A DNA stretch of 48,335 bases from an uncultured bacterium. GTDB taxonomy: Bacteria; Hydrogenedentota; Hydrogenedentia; Hydrogenedentales; Hydrogenedentaceae. The notes under the pieces are model-generated. The model was not told the DNA's origin. It was given only the letters and a program-made list of their open reading frames with translations, and did not search any database. Positions 1 to 8,442 of this stretch are shown piece after piece. Where the stretch lies: NCBI GenBank assembly GCA_937124615.1, contig CAKZKR010000068.1:1-48335 (forward strand), given 5' to 3'. A program made the position numbers and the translations under genes. Position 1 is the first letter of the stretch. Each line of letters starts with the position of its first letter.

Positions 1-182
1 TACCACTCCGAATAAGTTTCTTTAGGGGCCCAAGAGGGGACTGAATATACCCCCCAATGGATAAAAATCCCAAATTTCCCATCCTCAAACCACTGCGGGT
101 TGGGTCTTTGGTCTAATGACTCCCATGTAGGTTCATAAACAGACATAAGAGCAGTTGTAATGACAAAAGATGTTAAAAACAT
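1..182 (-). CDS. Alpha-L-fucosidase (GH29), N-terminal fragment cut by window edge
   Basis: Only the first 60 codons are in the window; the gene continues beyond position 1. Translation of the minus strand from the ATG at 182 gives a short hydrophobic leader ([14 protein letters not shown]), then a segment with [14 protein letters not shown] followed by a VYSVPSWAP-type stretch and EWY. This is the characteristic N-terminus of the GH29 catalytic barrel (W-F[12 protein letters not shown]). GH29 enzymes remove terminal alpha-L-fucose from glycans with retention of configuration. A Shine-Dalgarno-like AAAGGAG lies at 190-196, 7 nt before the start. The gene starts 25 bp after the stop of the upstream arabinofuranosidase on the same strand, so the two are probably co-transcribed. 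The leader implies export. The catalytic residues lie outside the window, so activity cannot be judged. Confidence 0.85.
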   Translation of the reverse strand, partial: MFLTSFVITTALMSVYEPTWESLDQRPNPQWFEDGKFGIFIHWGVYSVPSWAPKETYSEW

Positions 183-207
183 TGTAAAACTCCTTTCTAT
201 TATTAAG

Positions 208-2586
208 TTATTTAATTGTTAACTCCATTAAAACAATGCTGTATTGCGGAATTTTCATTTCAGGGAAATCCGATTTATCTATTTTTAATTCGGATAACCA
301 TACACCGGGCTCATTATCAGGCACTATAATAGACATAGGGTCTTTTCCTGTCAGGACCCATGCAGTTTTTGACGGTTCTACTTTCTGTCCAGCAATGTTT
401 ATACGGATTTTAATCTCCCTGTCAAGCGGATTAACAACTGACACAGTCATAATACCTGCCTGTTCATTCTTCCAGGTAGAAAAAACATCGATAGGAACTA
501 ATGTATTATTCTGTCCACTCTCAGCCATATCTTGTGTAGATGTCGGTTTGACTTCCACTCCCACAGGCACACTTCCAAATTTCTGACGGTATAACATTAA
601 TGTTAAGCCCGTAGTATCAAAAAATGCCTTCGTCTTAGTGGTTTTGATTGCGGAGATGACATTCACAGTTTGAGCATAATTTGCCATTGTAATCACATCA
701 CTATTGCGGAAAAACTCATGCAACCCAATAGCCACGCCTAAAGCATCTTTTAAATGATACACACAACCCAACTCGCCATAAACATAGTCGCCATACCAAT
801 AGTTCCACTCATCCATAGCAATCGGTATAAACTTATCATTTAAAGAAGGAATCGTTGCAAAATAATTCTTATGGTTCTGCACCTTTTTCTTTATCATCTC
901 CGCCAATTGATACACATGCTCAAGAACATCTTTTTTCTCTCCACAGTAAAAATGCTCACTTATGTAATCCATATTATCTACACAATTCTCCAACATCTTC
1001 TTACTCCAGATGCCCATATTTTCACCCACACCTACTAGTTTTATGTTAGAGTCTACCTCTCTCATGGCTTTTGCGAACTCATTATGCCGTATTACATAGT
1101 CATCTACGGGGACATGTCCCAATTGCCACTCGCCATACATCTCGTTTCCGATACCCCAATAAGTAATCTTATAAGGTTCAGGGTTACCATTATCCGCACG
1201 CCACTTGCCCATCGGTGTATACAAAGAACCATTTGCATATTCCACCATATCCCGGGCTAACTGAACATCGCCCAAACCGGTATTAACTACAGCCAACGGC
1301 TCTGTTCCAATTTCTCTGCAAAACTGAATAAACTCGTCAAAACCAAAATCGTTAGTGTCAATCCCTCCCCATGCTGGGTTTTTACGCGTGGGTCGCCTAT
1401 CCGTGTCGCCAATCCCATCCTTCCAATTATACCCACTGACGAAGTTTCCGCCCGGCCAACGATAAATAGGGGCATCTAACTGCTTAAGCAACTCAAGTAC
1501 ATCCGCCCTCATCCCCTTCACATTATCCGCAGGCATCAATGAAACCGCACCAATAAATAAGTTCCCCTGTCCTGTTGCAAGGATTGCAAATTGTGCAGGC
1601 TTTCCATCCTTATCTACTTTCAGTCGGAAGTGATATCTCATATAATCCTGTGAGATATTTTTAAAAATAGCCGGTTCACACAACAATGTATCTCCTGAAC
1701 GCAACAACACCTTCACTACAATATTAGGATGCGTAGACTTCATTACGACCCTACCCACATACTCCTTCCCTGCCACGACTTCCAAACCATCCTGCATCAG
1801 ACCCCGTTCCTGATTTTGTCTTAACAATACTAAAGGCGTATACCAACCTGTAAACGGCGACACCTGGTCAATAAATACATCCTGCTTGGGCGGACATAAC
1901 TTCCAGGGAGAATCATTACTGTTAATGAGATAAAAGAACTTGCGGTCTTCAAGCATTTCTGCCCAAATACCCCCATAGATACAGCGGCCCAAATGCTCAA
2001 TAAACTGTCCATAGATGAAAGGATGAATCGGCGTCCCTTTCTTCGATGGGTCAATAGTTATCTCCATCTCACCGAACTTCATCTCAGAAACCTTCTCTAA
2101 CTTTATATCATCAAAAAATGCGGAACCTTTTGCCAATCCCCAACCCCCAAAAAGGCAATTCACCATAATTTGTGTTTTGCTCCCCACAAAAAAGGTAGTC
2201 TCAACATACTTCCAGTCATTCAGGCCCACAAGAGCCTCTGTCCGTGCCCCGTCTATACCGTGCACATTGAGCAAGGCCCCCGCTCCATTCTCCAATACTA
2301 CATTTTCCGTCTTAACCCATCCCGACAATTTATACCGGGCATACGGCGATACATCCACCTCCTTATACCAGGACAAATCACCGCCATCTACAGAAGATAT
2401 TTGAATCCCTTTATCTGTTCTCCCTGCAACAGGATATTTAAACTCACCCTTCCCTTTCCAGACCTTTATGTCCCAGCCTTCGGGCTTATCCAAACCTTTT
2501 TCAAAAGCTTCTTCAAATACCACCTGAGCGAAAACTACCGTAGATAAAAGGCATAAGACTATTGATAGCATCACGAATCTAATCAT
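208..2586 (-). CDS. Secreted alpha-L-arabinofuranosidase (GH51-type) with N-terminal carbohydrate-binding module
   Basis: This 792-residue protein releases arabinofuranose from arabinans or arabinoxylans (family knowledge). A signal peptide covers about residues 1-21 ([11 protein letters not shown]). Residues ~25-170 look like a CBM4/9-type beta-sandwich. The GH51 barrel begins near 185 ([20 protein letters not shown]). It contains YRWPGGNF (~375-382), the acid/base motif GIGNE (E~482) and the nucleophile motif MDEWN (E~593). A C-terminal beta domain follows. The length is greater than a bare GH51 (~500 aa) because of the CBM. The start is supported by GAGGA about 6 nt upstream. The GH29 fucosidase follows 25 bp downstream, so the pair looks like a small hemicellulose/pectin side-chain degradation operon. 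Both catalytic Glu residues are present. Confidence 0.93.
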   Translation of the reverse strand: MIRFVMLSIVLCLLSTVVFAQVVFEEAFEKGLDKPEGWDIKVWKGKGEFKYPVAGRTDKGIQISSVDGGDLSWYKEVDVSPYARYKLSGWVKTENVVLENGAGALLNVHGIDGARTEALVGLNDWKYVETTFFVGSKTQIMVNCLFGGWGLAKGSAFFDDIKLEKVSEMKFGEMEITIDPSKKGTPIHPFIYGQFIEHLGRCIYGGIWAEMLEDRKFFYLINSNDSPWKLCPPKQDVFIDQVSPFTGWYTPLVLLRQNQERGLMQDGLEVVAGKEYVGRVVMKSTHPNIVVKVLLRSGDTLLCEPAIFKNISQDYMRYHFRLKVDKDGKPAQFAILATGQGNLFIGAVSLMPADNVKGMRADVLELLKQLDAPIYRWPGGNFVSGYNWKDGIGDTDRRPTRKNPAWGGIDTNDFGFDEFIQFCREIGTEPLAVVNTGLGDVQLARDMVEYANGSLYTPMGKWRADNGNPEPYKITYWGIGNEMYGEWQLGHVPVDDYVIRHNEFAKAMREVDSNIKLVGVGENMGIWSKKMLENCVDNMDYISEHFYCGEKKDVLEHVYQLAEMIKKKVQNHKNYFATIPSLNDKFIPIAMDEWNYWYGDYVYGELGCVYHLKDALGVAIGLHEFFRNSDVITMANYAQTVNVISAIKTTKTKAFFDTTGLTLMLYRQKFGSVPVGVEVKPTSTQDMAESGQNNTLVPIDVFSTWKNEQAGIMTVSVVNPLDREIKIRINIAGQKVEPSKTAWVLTGKDPMSIIVPDNEPGVWLSELKIDKSDFPEMKIPQYSIVLMELTIK

Positions 2587-2619
2587 ACTTGTCCTCTTTA
2601 TGGTTGCACATTAAAAACC

Positions 2620-2632
2620 GTGTTCAAAACAC
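2620..2632. promoter_or_regulatory. Perfect 5-bp inverted repeat upstream of the GH51 gene
   Basis: GTGTT-CAA-AACAC is a perfect dyad centred about 40 bp upstream of the arabinofuranosidase start. Its position suits an operator for a sugar-responsive repressor, but arms of 5 bp can arise by chance in AT-rich DNA. No regulator gene is adjacent. Confidence 0.2.
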
Positions 2633-2788
2633 AAATATCATCTTACTAAATTTTGTGGTTTTCTACAAAATGATTTTTGTAAATTTCGGTATTCTACTAT
2701 CATATTCAAAGGATATAAACTAAAAATAAAAATTCAAAATATAGCAGAATAAAAGAGTACAATTTAGTTAGTATACATAAGCCGCTAA

Positions 2789-2818
2789 TTGCTATTTTTA
2801 TTAAAGAATGATTATAAT
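2789..2818 (+). promoter_or_regulatory. Sigma-70-type promoter of tRNA-Pro
   Basis: A -35 TTGCTA (2789-2794) and a perfect -10 TATAAT (2813-2818) are separated by 18 bp. The predicted start, near 2825, lies 13 bp before the mature tRNA 5' end. Confidence 0.6.
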
Positions 2819-2837
2819 ATAGTGTTTTAGAAAATTT

Positions 2838-2915
2838 CGGGGCGTAGCGCAGTCCGGCTAGCGCACTTGGTTTGGGTCCAAGGGGTCGCCGGTTCAAATC
2901 CGGCCGCCCCGACCA
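2838..2915 (+). tRNA. tRNA-Pro (anticodon TGG)
   Basis: A 78-nt cloverleaf. The acceptor CGGGGCG (2838-2844) pairs with CGCCCCG (2905-2911). The anticodon stem CTTGG/CCAAG encloses the loop TTTGGGT, with anticodon TGG at 2873-2875. The T loop is GGTTCAAATCC-type. Discriminator A and an encoded CCA (2913-2915) follow. The 5' C is typical of bacterial tRNA-Pro. UGG can read all four proline codons when suitably modified. Confidence 0.97.
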
Positions 2916-3495
2916 GTCGGAAATATACATTTACAGCGTTTTGTATACAATCATCCTTCCAAAAACTAAATATTAATTTTCACGCCTCTCTTTCCAATTA
3001 GTAAACCTAATATAAATACAGTTTGGACTTAGACATATCATCTCTGGATAACAAAGAGAAGAGAATTTATAACACTATAAGAAAAGTGTAACAAAAATAC
3101 ATAGAACTTATTAACATCTTAACATCACATCCTATCCAGATAAAAACAAAACGCTATTTTTATTTTGTTGGGGCACTAATAAAACACTAATATCTTACTT
3201 AGAAACTTAAAATATTTTTGATATCGATTTATAAAAATTTCATCTATCTTTAAGGCAAATTTAAAGAAATGTTTTAATTAAAGGGATTCAAATAAATTAA
3301 GATAAGGTTTTTATTATAAGACAAATATAACAAATTAAATATTAATGATAACGCCACTTTGTTTCGAACAGACAAAAAACCAAATTAATAAGATTTAAAT
3401 AAAAATTTTTTTATTCTAAATTCGATAGCAAAATCATAAAAAAATTTTTTCCTTTCTTCCAAAATATCAGAGAAAAAATACAAAGGTTAGTGCGC

Positions 3496-3585
3496 ATGCT
3501 GTATAAAACATTAGCAAAAAGATATTTGCGACTCTCTCTCTTACTCTCAATATTCCTTTGTGCTCTTTGTTGTGGGAAAAATTAA
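3496..3585 (+). CDS. Possible 29-aa hydrophobic peptide
   Basis: This ATG-started ORF encodes a basic N-terminus (about residues 1-12), a Leu/Ser-rich hydrophobic core and a Cys-rich end (LCALCCGKN), then TAA. AAAGG at 3482-3486 lies 9 nt before the ATG. It resembles a signal or lipoprotein leader without a mature domain, or a small membrane peptide. At this size a random ORF is quite possible. Its location is the otherwise empty tRNA gap. Confidence 0.25.
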   Translation: MLYKTLAKRYLRLSLLLSIFLCALCCGKN

Positions 3586-3614
3586 CTGCATAAGAAAAAT
3601 TACTGGGGGCAAAT

Positions 3615-3643
3615 TTGAAATTATTTTTTTCTAATGATATAAT
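3615..3643 (+). promoter_or_regulatory. Sigma-70-type promoter of tRNA-Phe
   Basis: A -35 TTGAAA (3615-3620), a 17-bp spacer and a perfect -10 TATAAT (3638-3643) are present. The mature tRNA starts 11 bp after the -10 box. Confidence 0.75.
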
Positions 3644-3654
3644 TAAGGGTGGTT

Positions 3655-3730
<76 letters not shown>

Positions 3731-3785
3731 TTTTTATTCTAAGACTATAACGAAAGAACAAATGTAGTATAACCCACCTCTGCTC

Positions 3786-3816
3786 TTGAAACTGCGATTA
3801 TTCTTCGTTATATAAT
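3786..3816 (+). promoter_or_regulatory. Sigma-70-type promoter of tRNA-Thr
   Basis: A -35 TTGAAA (3786-3791) is followed by the AT-rich -10 region TTATATAATA. The 17-bp-spaced hexamer is TATATA (3809-3814), and TATAAT lies at 3811-3816. The tRNA begins at 3839. Confidence 0.5.
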
Positions 3817-3838
3817 ATAACAAAGAAATCCCTGCTAA

Positions 3839-3914
3839 GCTGGAATAGCTCAGTCGGTAGAGCGGGTCACTCGTAATGACCAGGTCCGGGGTTCAATTCC
3901 CCGTTCCAGCTCCA
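3839..3914 (+). tRNA. tRNA-Thr (anticodon CGT)
   Basis: A 76-nt cloverleaf. The acceptor GCTGGAA pairs with TTCCAGC. The D-arm carries AGCTCAGTCGGTAGAGC. The anticodon stem GGTCA/TGACC encloses CTCGTAA, with anticodon CGT at 3872-3874. The T-arm is CGGGG-TTCAATT-CCCCG. Discriminator T and an encoded CCA end at 3914. CGU reads only ACG, so other Thr tRNAs must lie elsewhere in the genome. Confidence 0.97.
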
Positions 3915-4008
3915 TCCTATAAATACTACTTTAAAAAACTATCAACCTATAATATAATGAATTATCAAAATATCAATTAAAAATAGTTTTTGACAGAATA
4001 TTTAAAAG

Positions 4009-4038
4009 TTGAAAAAATCAATCCCATCTAAGTATAAT
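4009..4038 (+). promoter_or_regulatory. Sigma-70-type promoter of the HTH/receiver regulator
   Basis: A -35 TTGAAA (4009-4014), an 18-bp spacer and a perfect -10 TATAAT (4033-4038) are present. The predicted start near 4045 would leave a leader of about 40 nt before the ATG at 4087. Confidence 0.55.
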
Positions 4039-4086
4039 TTATAAAATTTTCAATAAATTCAATCAAAACAAAGGATAAGGATCAAT

Positions 4087-4665
4087 ATGGAATCAAAACT
4101 TTCATACAGCACATCAGATGTAGCCAAGTATTGTCATGTAACGGCAGATACAATTCGGAAGTGGGCAGAAGCAGGTAAGATACGGGTGTTTAAGACACCG
4201 GGTGGACATCGTCGAATCCGCCGTGACGACTTGCTTCGTTTTTTGCGTGAGAATAATATGCCTATCCATGAGGATTTAGGAAATGCTGGAATAAAAATAC
4301 TCGTAGTCGATGATGAAAAGGCCGTAATTTCCGTTATTCGCAGATTTCTGGAAAGGGCTGAAACACCATTCCAGATTGAAATGGCGATGGATGGATTTGA
4401 TGCAGGACAAATGGTTGCGACCTTTCAGCCGGATATTATATTTTTAGATTTACGATTACCAGGGTTAGACGGTTTTGAGGTTACACGGAGGATTAAATCG
4501 AACTCGGATACTTCCCATATCCATATAATAGCAATGACAGGATATTATCAAGGTGAGGTAGCCAATCGTGTGCTGGAGCTAGGTGCTGCGATTTTATTGC
4601 AAAAACCGTTTACACCGGATGACCTTCGCAAAGCATTGGCGAAAGTAGGGGTAGAAGTTAGTTAA
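4087..4665 (+). CDS. Orphan regulator: N-terminal excisionase/MerR-like HTH fused to a C-terminal receiver domain
   Basis: 192 residues. Residues ~7-55 form an excisionase/MerR-type winged HTH (STSDVAKYCHVTADTIRKW, then TPGGHRRI and a DDLLRFL helix). Residues ~69-190 are a CheY-like receiver with the acidic pair D75-D76, phosphoacceptor D121 (IIFLDLRLPG), T151 and K163 (LQKPF), so phosphorylation should be possible. The domain order is the reverse of classical response regulators, where the receiver comes first. No histidine kinase is adjacent, so its partner is unknown. It has its own strong promoter and is followed after 102 bp by gpmI. The ATG is preceded by AAGGATAAGG. The regulated targets cannot be deduced from the sequence. 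Confidence 0.85.
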   Translation: MESKLSYSTSDVAKYCHVTADTIRKWAEAGKIRVFKTPGGHRRIRRDDLLRFLRENNMPIHEDLGNAGIKILVVDDEKAVISVIRRFLERAETPFQIEMAMDGFDAGQMVATFQPDIIFLDLRLPGLDGFEVTRRIKSNSDTSHIHIIAMTGYYQGEVANRVLELGAAILLQKPFTPDDLRKALAKVGVEVS

Positions 4666-4767
4666 TTTTTTCTACTGGTATATCTTATAATTATCAGATT
4701 CTTTTTGATTCTTGATTCGGGACTTTTTTTAATTCTAATAATGTTTCAATGAGAAAAAGGATTTTTT

Positions 4768-6390
4768 ATGCAAATTCGACCTCTTGAGAAATTGGAAAAC
4801 TTTAATTCTTATTCAGGTCCTTTAGTTTTAGTGATTATGGATGGAATTGGCATTGGGAAGCGAGATGAGAGTGATGGTGTCTATCTGGCCCATACACCCA
4901 TGCTGGATGAACTATTTCAGGAACCTCTGTTCGCTCAATTGAAGGCCCATGGCACAGCAGTGGGTCAACCAAGTGATGAAGATATGGGGAATTCAGAAGT
5001 GGGACATAATGCACTAGGAGCGGGTCGTGTTTTTGCTCAGGGGGCACGGCTTGTAAATGAGGCGATATCATCAGGCAAGATTTACAAGGGCATGGCATGG
5101 CAAAGTATCATGGACCGTGTTTGTAGCGGGGGAACATTGCACTTTATAGGGTTGCTCTCAGATGGGAATGTTCACAGTCACATTCAACAGTTGTTATCGA
5201 TTATTCGTCACTGTGCTGAAAAACGAGTTCCAAAGGTGCGTGTTCATGTATTAACGGACGGCAGAGATGTTGCGGAACGAAGTGCGTTGATTTATATAGA
5301 TCAGTTAGAGCAGGTATTGGCCGAGTGTAATCAGAATGGGCTGGATTATCACATCGCATCGGGCGGCGGTAGAATGTTGGTAACGATGGACCGATACGAA
5401 GCAGATTGGCGGATTGTAGAACGGGGCTGGAAAGCCCATGTTCTGGGTGAAGGGAAAACCTTTTCATCTGCAAAAGAAGCAGTAGAATTCTATTATCAAG
5501 ACCCAATTATAAATGACCAATTTTTAGGTGAATTTGTAATTGTTGAGAATGGGAAACCTATAGGAACCATTGAGGACAATGATGCGGTGGTATTCTTTAA
5601 TTTCAGGGGTGACCGTGCAATAGAACTTTCGCGTGCTTTTGAAGAAGATGACTTTCCTTACTTTGACCGCAAACGCCGACCTAAAGTATTTTATGCGGGG
5701 ATGATGCAATATGATGGGGATAAGTTCATTCCGAAGAATTTTCTGGTAGAACCTCCACAAATTGAAGGAACAGTGAGTGAATTTTTATGCGTTACTGGCG
5801 TCAAAAGTTATGCAATTTCAGAAACACAGAAATTTGGCCATGTAACTTATTTCTGGAATGGTAACAAGTCGGGATATGTTGACCCGAATTTGGAACTATT
5901 CGAGGAAATAACATCGGATCGGGTTCCATTCCAGCAAAGGCCCTGGATGAAGGCGGGAGAAATTACGGATGCGGTTTTGGAACAAATAAGAAAAGGAAAT
6001 TATAAGTTCATACGATTAAACTTTGCAAATGGTGATATGGTAGGTCATACCGGAGTAGCCCCTGCAGTGCGTATTGCAGTGGAAACGGTAGACCTTTGCT
6101 TAACAAGAATTTATAACGCAGTTAAGGCAGTAGATGGGGTCCTTGTCATTACAGCAGACCATGGAAATGCGGATTTGCTTTTTACTGAGAAGAAGGGGAA
6201 ACGCGAACCGCATGTTGCACACACATTAAATCCTGTCCCATTTATAATTAAAGACTTTTCACAAAAAAATTCTTTTCGTTTGAGCAATGTGCCGAATCCG
6301 GGATTGAGCAATGTAGCAAGCACACTTTGCAATTTATTGGGATTCAAAGCTCCTTCAGAATATGACCCTTCTTTAATCACAATTTCATAG
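4768..6390 (+). CDS. gpmI: 2,3-bisphosphoglycerate-independent phosphoglycerate mutase
   Basis: Interconverts 3- and 2-phosphoglycerate in glycolysis/gluconeogenesis in the cytosol, using two Mn ions. At 540 residues it is slightly longer than E. coli GpmI (~514). Visible signatures are the first metal motif LVIMDGIGIG (D~25), the phosphoserine nucleophile in GNSEVGHNALGAGR (S76), DGRDV in the inserted transferase domain, and the C-terminal metal motif TADHGNADL. It belongs to the alkaline phosphatase superfamily. AAAAAGGA precedes the ATG. Its stop codon (TAG, 6388-6390) directly abuts the stop of the convergent ceramidase-like gene, so any terminator must lie within coding sequence. Confidence 0.96.
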   Translation: MQIRPLEKLENFNSYSGPLVLVIMDGIGIGKRDESDGVYLAHTPMLDELFQEPLFAQLKAHGTAVGQPSDEDMGNSEVGHNALGAGRVFAQGARLVNEAISSGKIYKGMAWQSIMDRVCSGGTLHFIGLLSDGNVHSHIQQLLSIIRHCAEKRVPKVRVHVLTDGRDVAERSALIYIDQLEQVLAECNQNGLDYHIASGGGRMLVTMDRYEADWRIVERGWKAHVLGEGKTFSSAKEAVEFYYQDPIINDQFLGEFVIVENGKPIGTIEDNDAVVFFNFRGDRAIELSRAFEEDDFPYFDRKRRPKVFYAGMMQYDGDKFIPKNFLVEPPQIEGTVSEFLCVTGVKSYAISETQKFGHVTYFWNGNKSGYVDPNLELFEEITSDRVPFQQRPWMKAGEITDAVLEQIRKGNYKFIRLNFANGDMVGHTGVAPAVRIAVETVDLCLTRIYNAVKAVDGVLVITADHGNADLLFTEKKGKREPHVAHTLNPVPFIIKDFSQKNSFRLSNVPNPGLSNVASTLCNLLGFKAPSEYDPSLITIS

Positions 6391-7758
6391 TTATTGGCTC
6401 TCGCTAAATAATTGTGCCAACAGGCTACGGGAAACCTGAACAATTTTTATCCCTGCCTCTGGTTCCATACAACTACTGCGGGCGGTCCGAATTTCATAGC
6501 CTCCTTCACTAAAGGCTTCCGGCGTAGGACAGTAGCCGGTATAACCGTTGGTAAGTTCTGATATTACCGTAAATTTTGCAGGAGAAGATTTTTTTATATC
6601 TATGCCTAACCGACAAAACATTTCTGTCGGATTGCTAATTATGGCTAAATCCCCTATTCGAACTGCACAGATTTCTACCTTCAATGTTTTCATCTTTTTT
6701 TTCATTTCGTCTAATAATTCAATTTCACGAGAATAAATATCTTCTCCACCTGAACCCAGTCCTATTTCTGCAGTAATTCTATAACTACTGAAATCCCTGA
6801 AATTGATGTCCAAGACTTGAGTTTTCATAGTAAGGGTTTGTGGAACAAAAAAATTAGCCCATAAAAACTGGCTATATACTTCTGTGCCGAGTAACTCACC
6901 AATCCGTTTAGCCCAAACTTCACCAAACTCTGATTCATTAGGGTTTCTATTGTCAACTTGCGTTACATCTCCACAAGCACCGTTCATAAAAACAATCGGT
7001 ATGGGTGCATCCCACTGTTTTCTCAGAAAAGCTCGTAAGTAGTGGATATAATCTGCGGAGAATTTTCTCCCCCCCAAAACAGTTGCATGAAGCGTGTAAT
7101 TTACAAGAATAGAAATAGGCTTGCCTGTTTCATCTACTACAAACATAGATATTATCTGGTTATCTTCAGGACCCGCAGGATGAATTATATCGGGATTTCC
7201 CTTCCCCGGATGTGTTACAACCTTTCCATTTTTCATATAAAATCTACGATTAAATGCAACTCCATTTAATTCTCCTAAGGTTATGGATATTTTCGCTTCC
7301 TTTAAGTTTTCACAAGCCATCCGAATTGCTTCTACGATTTTATCTACAACAAGTGCACAGTATGAAGGGTTTCGTTCGGATGAAAATACACTGCAAATAG
7401 GTCCGCCACAATGCGTATGAGAAGCGGAAACAACGATATTTTGTGGATTTAGAATGGTTTGGTTTCCCAACTTATTACGGGCCGTTTGTAAAATATCATA
7501 AGGAAGGGCTAACGCATCAACAGAAAGGAGGGCTAACACATTTTCACCTAATTTAAAAACAAGGGCATTAACCTCTAAAGGGTCATGGACACCGTCCGAA
7601 ATGTTTTTCTTAAATCCCCCCGGTATTTCCATGCCAACCTCGGGAGTAATATCGGTTGTTGCAGAACCGGCCCATAGTTTCAGTTCTTCTCCAAGCACAT
7701 TGGAATAAGCAAACACAGTCATTAGAAATATTGTCATTTTATATTTCAACAGATACAT
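6391..7758 (-). CDS. Secreted neutral/alkaline ceramidase-like hydrolase
   Basis: 455 residues with a signal peptide at about 1-23 (FLMTVFAYSNVLGEE), so probably periplasmic or secreted. The body matches the N-terminal domain family of neutral/alkaline non-lysosomal ceramidases. The evidence is the start GSATTDITPEVG, the zinc-ligand motif SASHTHCGG, a second His in NYTLHATVLG, GACGDV, and the conserved late motif GYTGYCPTPEAFSEGGYE. True ceramidases add a C-terminal Ig-like domain; this protein ends soon after the catalytic domain, as many planctomycete and verrucomicrobial relatives do. Its substrate may therefore not be ceramide. GGAG lies 7 nt upstream of the ATG. It converges on gpmI with no intergenic base. 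Confidence 0.85.
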   Translation of the reverse strand: MYLLKYKMTIFLMTVFAYSNVLGEELKLWAGSATTDITPEVGMEIPGGFKKNISDGVHDPLEVNALVFKLGENVLALLSVDALALPYDILQTARNKLGNQTILNPQNIVVSASHTHCGGPICSVFSSERNPSYCALVVDKIVEAIRMACENLKEAKISITLGELNGVAFNRRFYMKNGKVVTHPGKGNPDIIHPAGPEDNQIISMFVVDETGKPISILVNYTLHATVLGGRKFSADYIHYLRAFLRKQWDAPIPIVFMNGACGDVTQVDNRNPNESEFGEVWAKRIGELLGTEVYSQFLWANFFVPQTLTMKTQVLDINFRDFSSYRITAEIGLGSGGEDIYSREIELLDEMKKKMKTLKVEICAVRIGDLAIISNPTEMFCRLGIDIKKSSPAKFTVISELTNGYTGYCPTPEAFSEGGYEIRTARSSCMEPEAGIKIVQVSRSLLAQLFSESQ

Positions 7759-7822
7759 TTTTATCTCCTTATTCTTACTGGAAAAACTAACTTTTATGTC
7801 TAATTTATATATATCTTACTTT

Positions 7823-8431
7823 TTAAAACCGAATTTCAAACCCAACACACAAATGGGGTTCTTGTGGATGTTTGGCAATAATCTCAAATTCTTGCTGGAC
7901 ATTAGGCCATTCTTCAGGTAAGCATCCCGCATATAGATAATCCAACGCAATTCCTTTTTGAGCAAAAGAATCCGCAAGGTCTCTGGGAGGTTTCATATAA
8001 AAGCGGTAATATCTGCCGATTTCTTTCAGGCCCAATCGGCGGTAAAATCGTTGAGCGTTTCGATCCTGACTCCAGTATTCAAGCCGGTGAAACCCTTTTT
8101 TTAAGGCGTCTTCTACAGTAGCGTCGATAAGACATTTGCCGATATTTCTACCGCTGTATTCTGGTAGTCTTCCGAACTCAAGAACATAACCGCCAAGACT
8201 GTCCTTATTCCAGCATAGAGCCCCCGGTTCGTTTTCATACTGCACATCTGTTAAACCCACAATATTACCATCGCAGACAGCAACTAATTTCGTGCTTTGA
8301 TATCCTTCATACATAGGTCGTTCCTGGATTACAAAGTTCCATGCATGCGATGTACTCATAATAATAGCATGGACTCGCAGCCATTCTTCTCTGTCTTCAT
8401 CTTGATATTCGCGGATAATTATACCGTTCAT
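7823..8431 (-). CDS. GNAT-family N-acetyltransferase
   Basis: 202 residues. The GNAT fold is recognisable: a beta-rich start (GIIIREYQDEDREEW), the acetyl-CoA loop region FGRLPEYSGRNIGKCLI (~86-102, the R/Q-x-x-G-x-G/A-like motif A), and motif B around SQDRNAQRFYRRLGLKEIG (~121-140). The residues after ~150 form a less typical C-terminal extension. The substrate cannot be named. It is the last gene of an operon after the formyltransferase (11-bp gap) and the D-aminoacyl-tRNA deacylase. That context weakly suggests a role linked to amino-acid or tRNA chemistry. AGGG precedes the ATG. Confidence 0.75.
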   Translation of the reverse strand: MNGIIIREYQDEDREEWLRVHAIIMSTSHAWNFVIQERPMYEGYQSTKLVAVCDGNIVGLTDVQYENEPGALCWNKDSLGGYVLEFGRLPEYSGRNIGKCLIDATVEDALKKGFHRLEYWSQDRNAQRFYRRLGLKEIGRYYRFYMKPPRDLADSFAQKGIALDYLYAGCLPEEWPNVQQEFEIIAKHPQEPHLCVGFEIRF

Positions 8432-8442
8432 TTAGTATATCC

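Larger units (their letters stand above)
2916..3654. other. AT-rich gene gap between tRNA-Pro and tRNA-Phe
   Basis: About 740 bp, strongly AT-rich, with no recognisable protein family, RNA family or strong terminator hairpin. This is the only stretch over 300 bp in the window without a confident gene. The only items seen are a possible 29-codon ORF (3496-3585) and the tRNA-Phe promoter at the right-hand end. Both flanks are tRNA genes, which are frequent integration sites, but no integrase remnant or att-like direct repeat was found. Confidence 0.6.

Noticed and set aside
236-586. Plus-strand ORF opposite the GH51 gene
   Set aside because: Lies wholly antisense to a well-supported gene and its translation shows no family motif; similar antisense ORFs (e.g. 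2170-2547, 33761-34108, 47127-47486) are rejected for the same reason.
2916-3654. Integrated element or att site at the tRNA genes
   Set aside because: No integrase, transposase, inverted terminal repeats or duplicated tRNA 3' end could be found.
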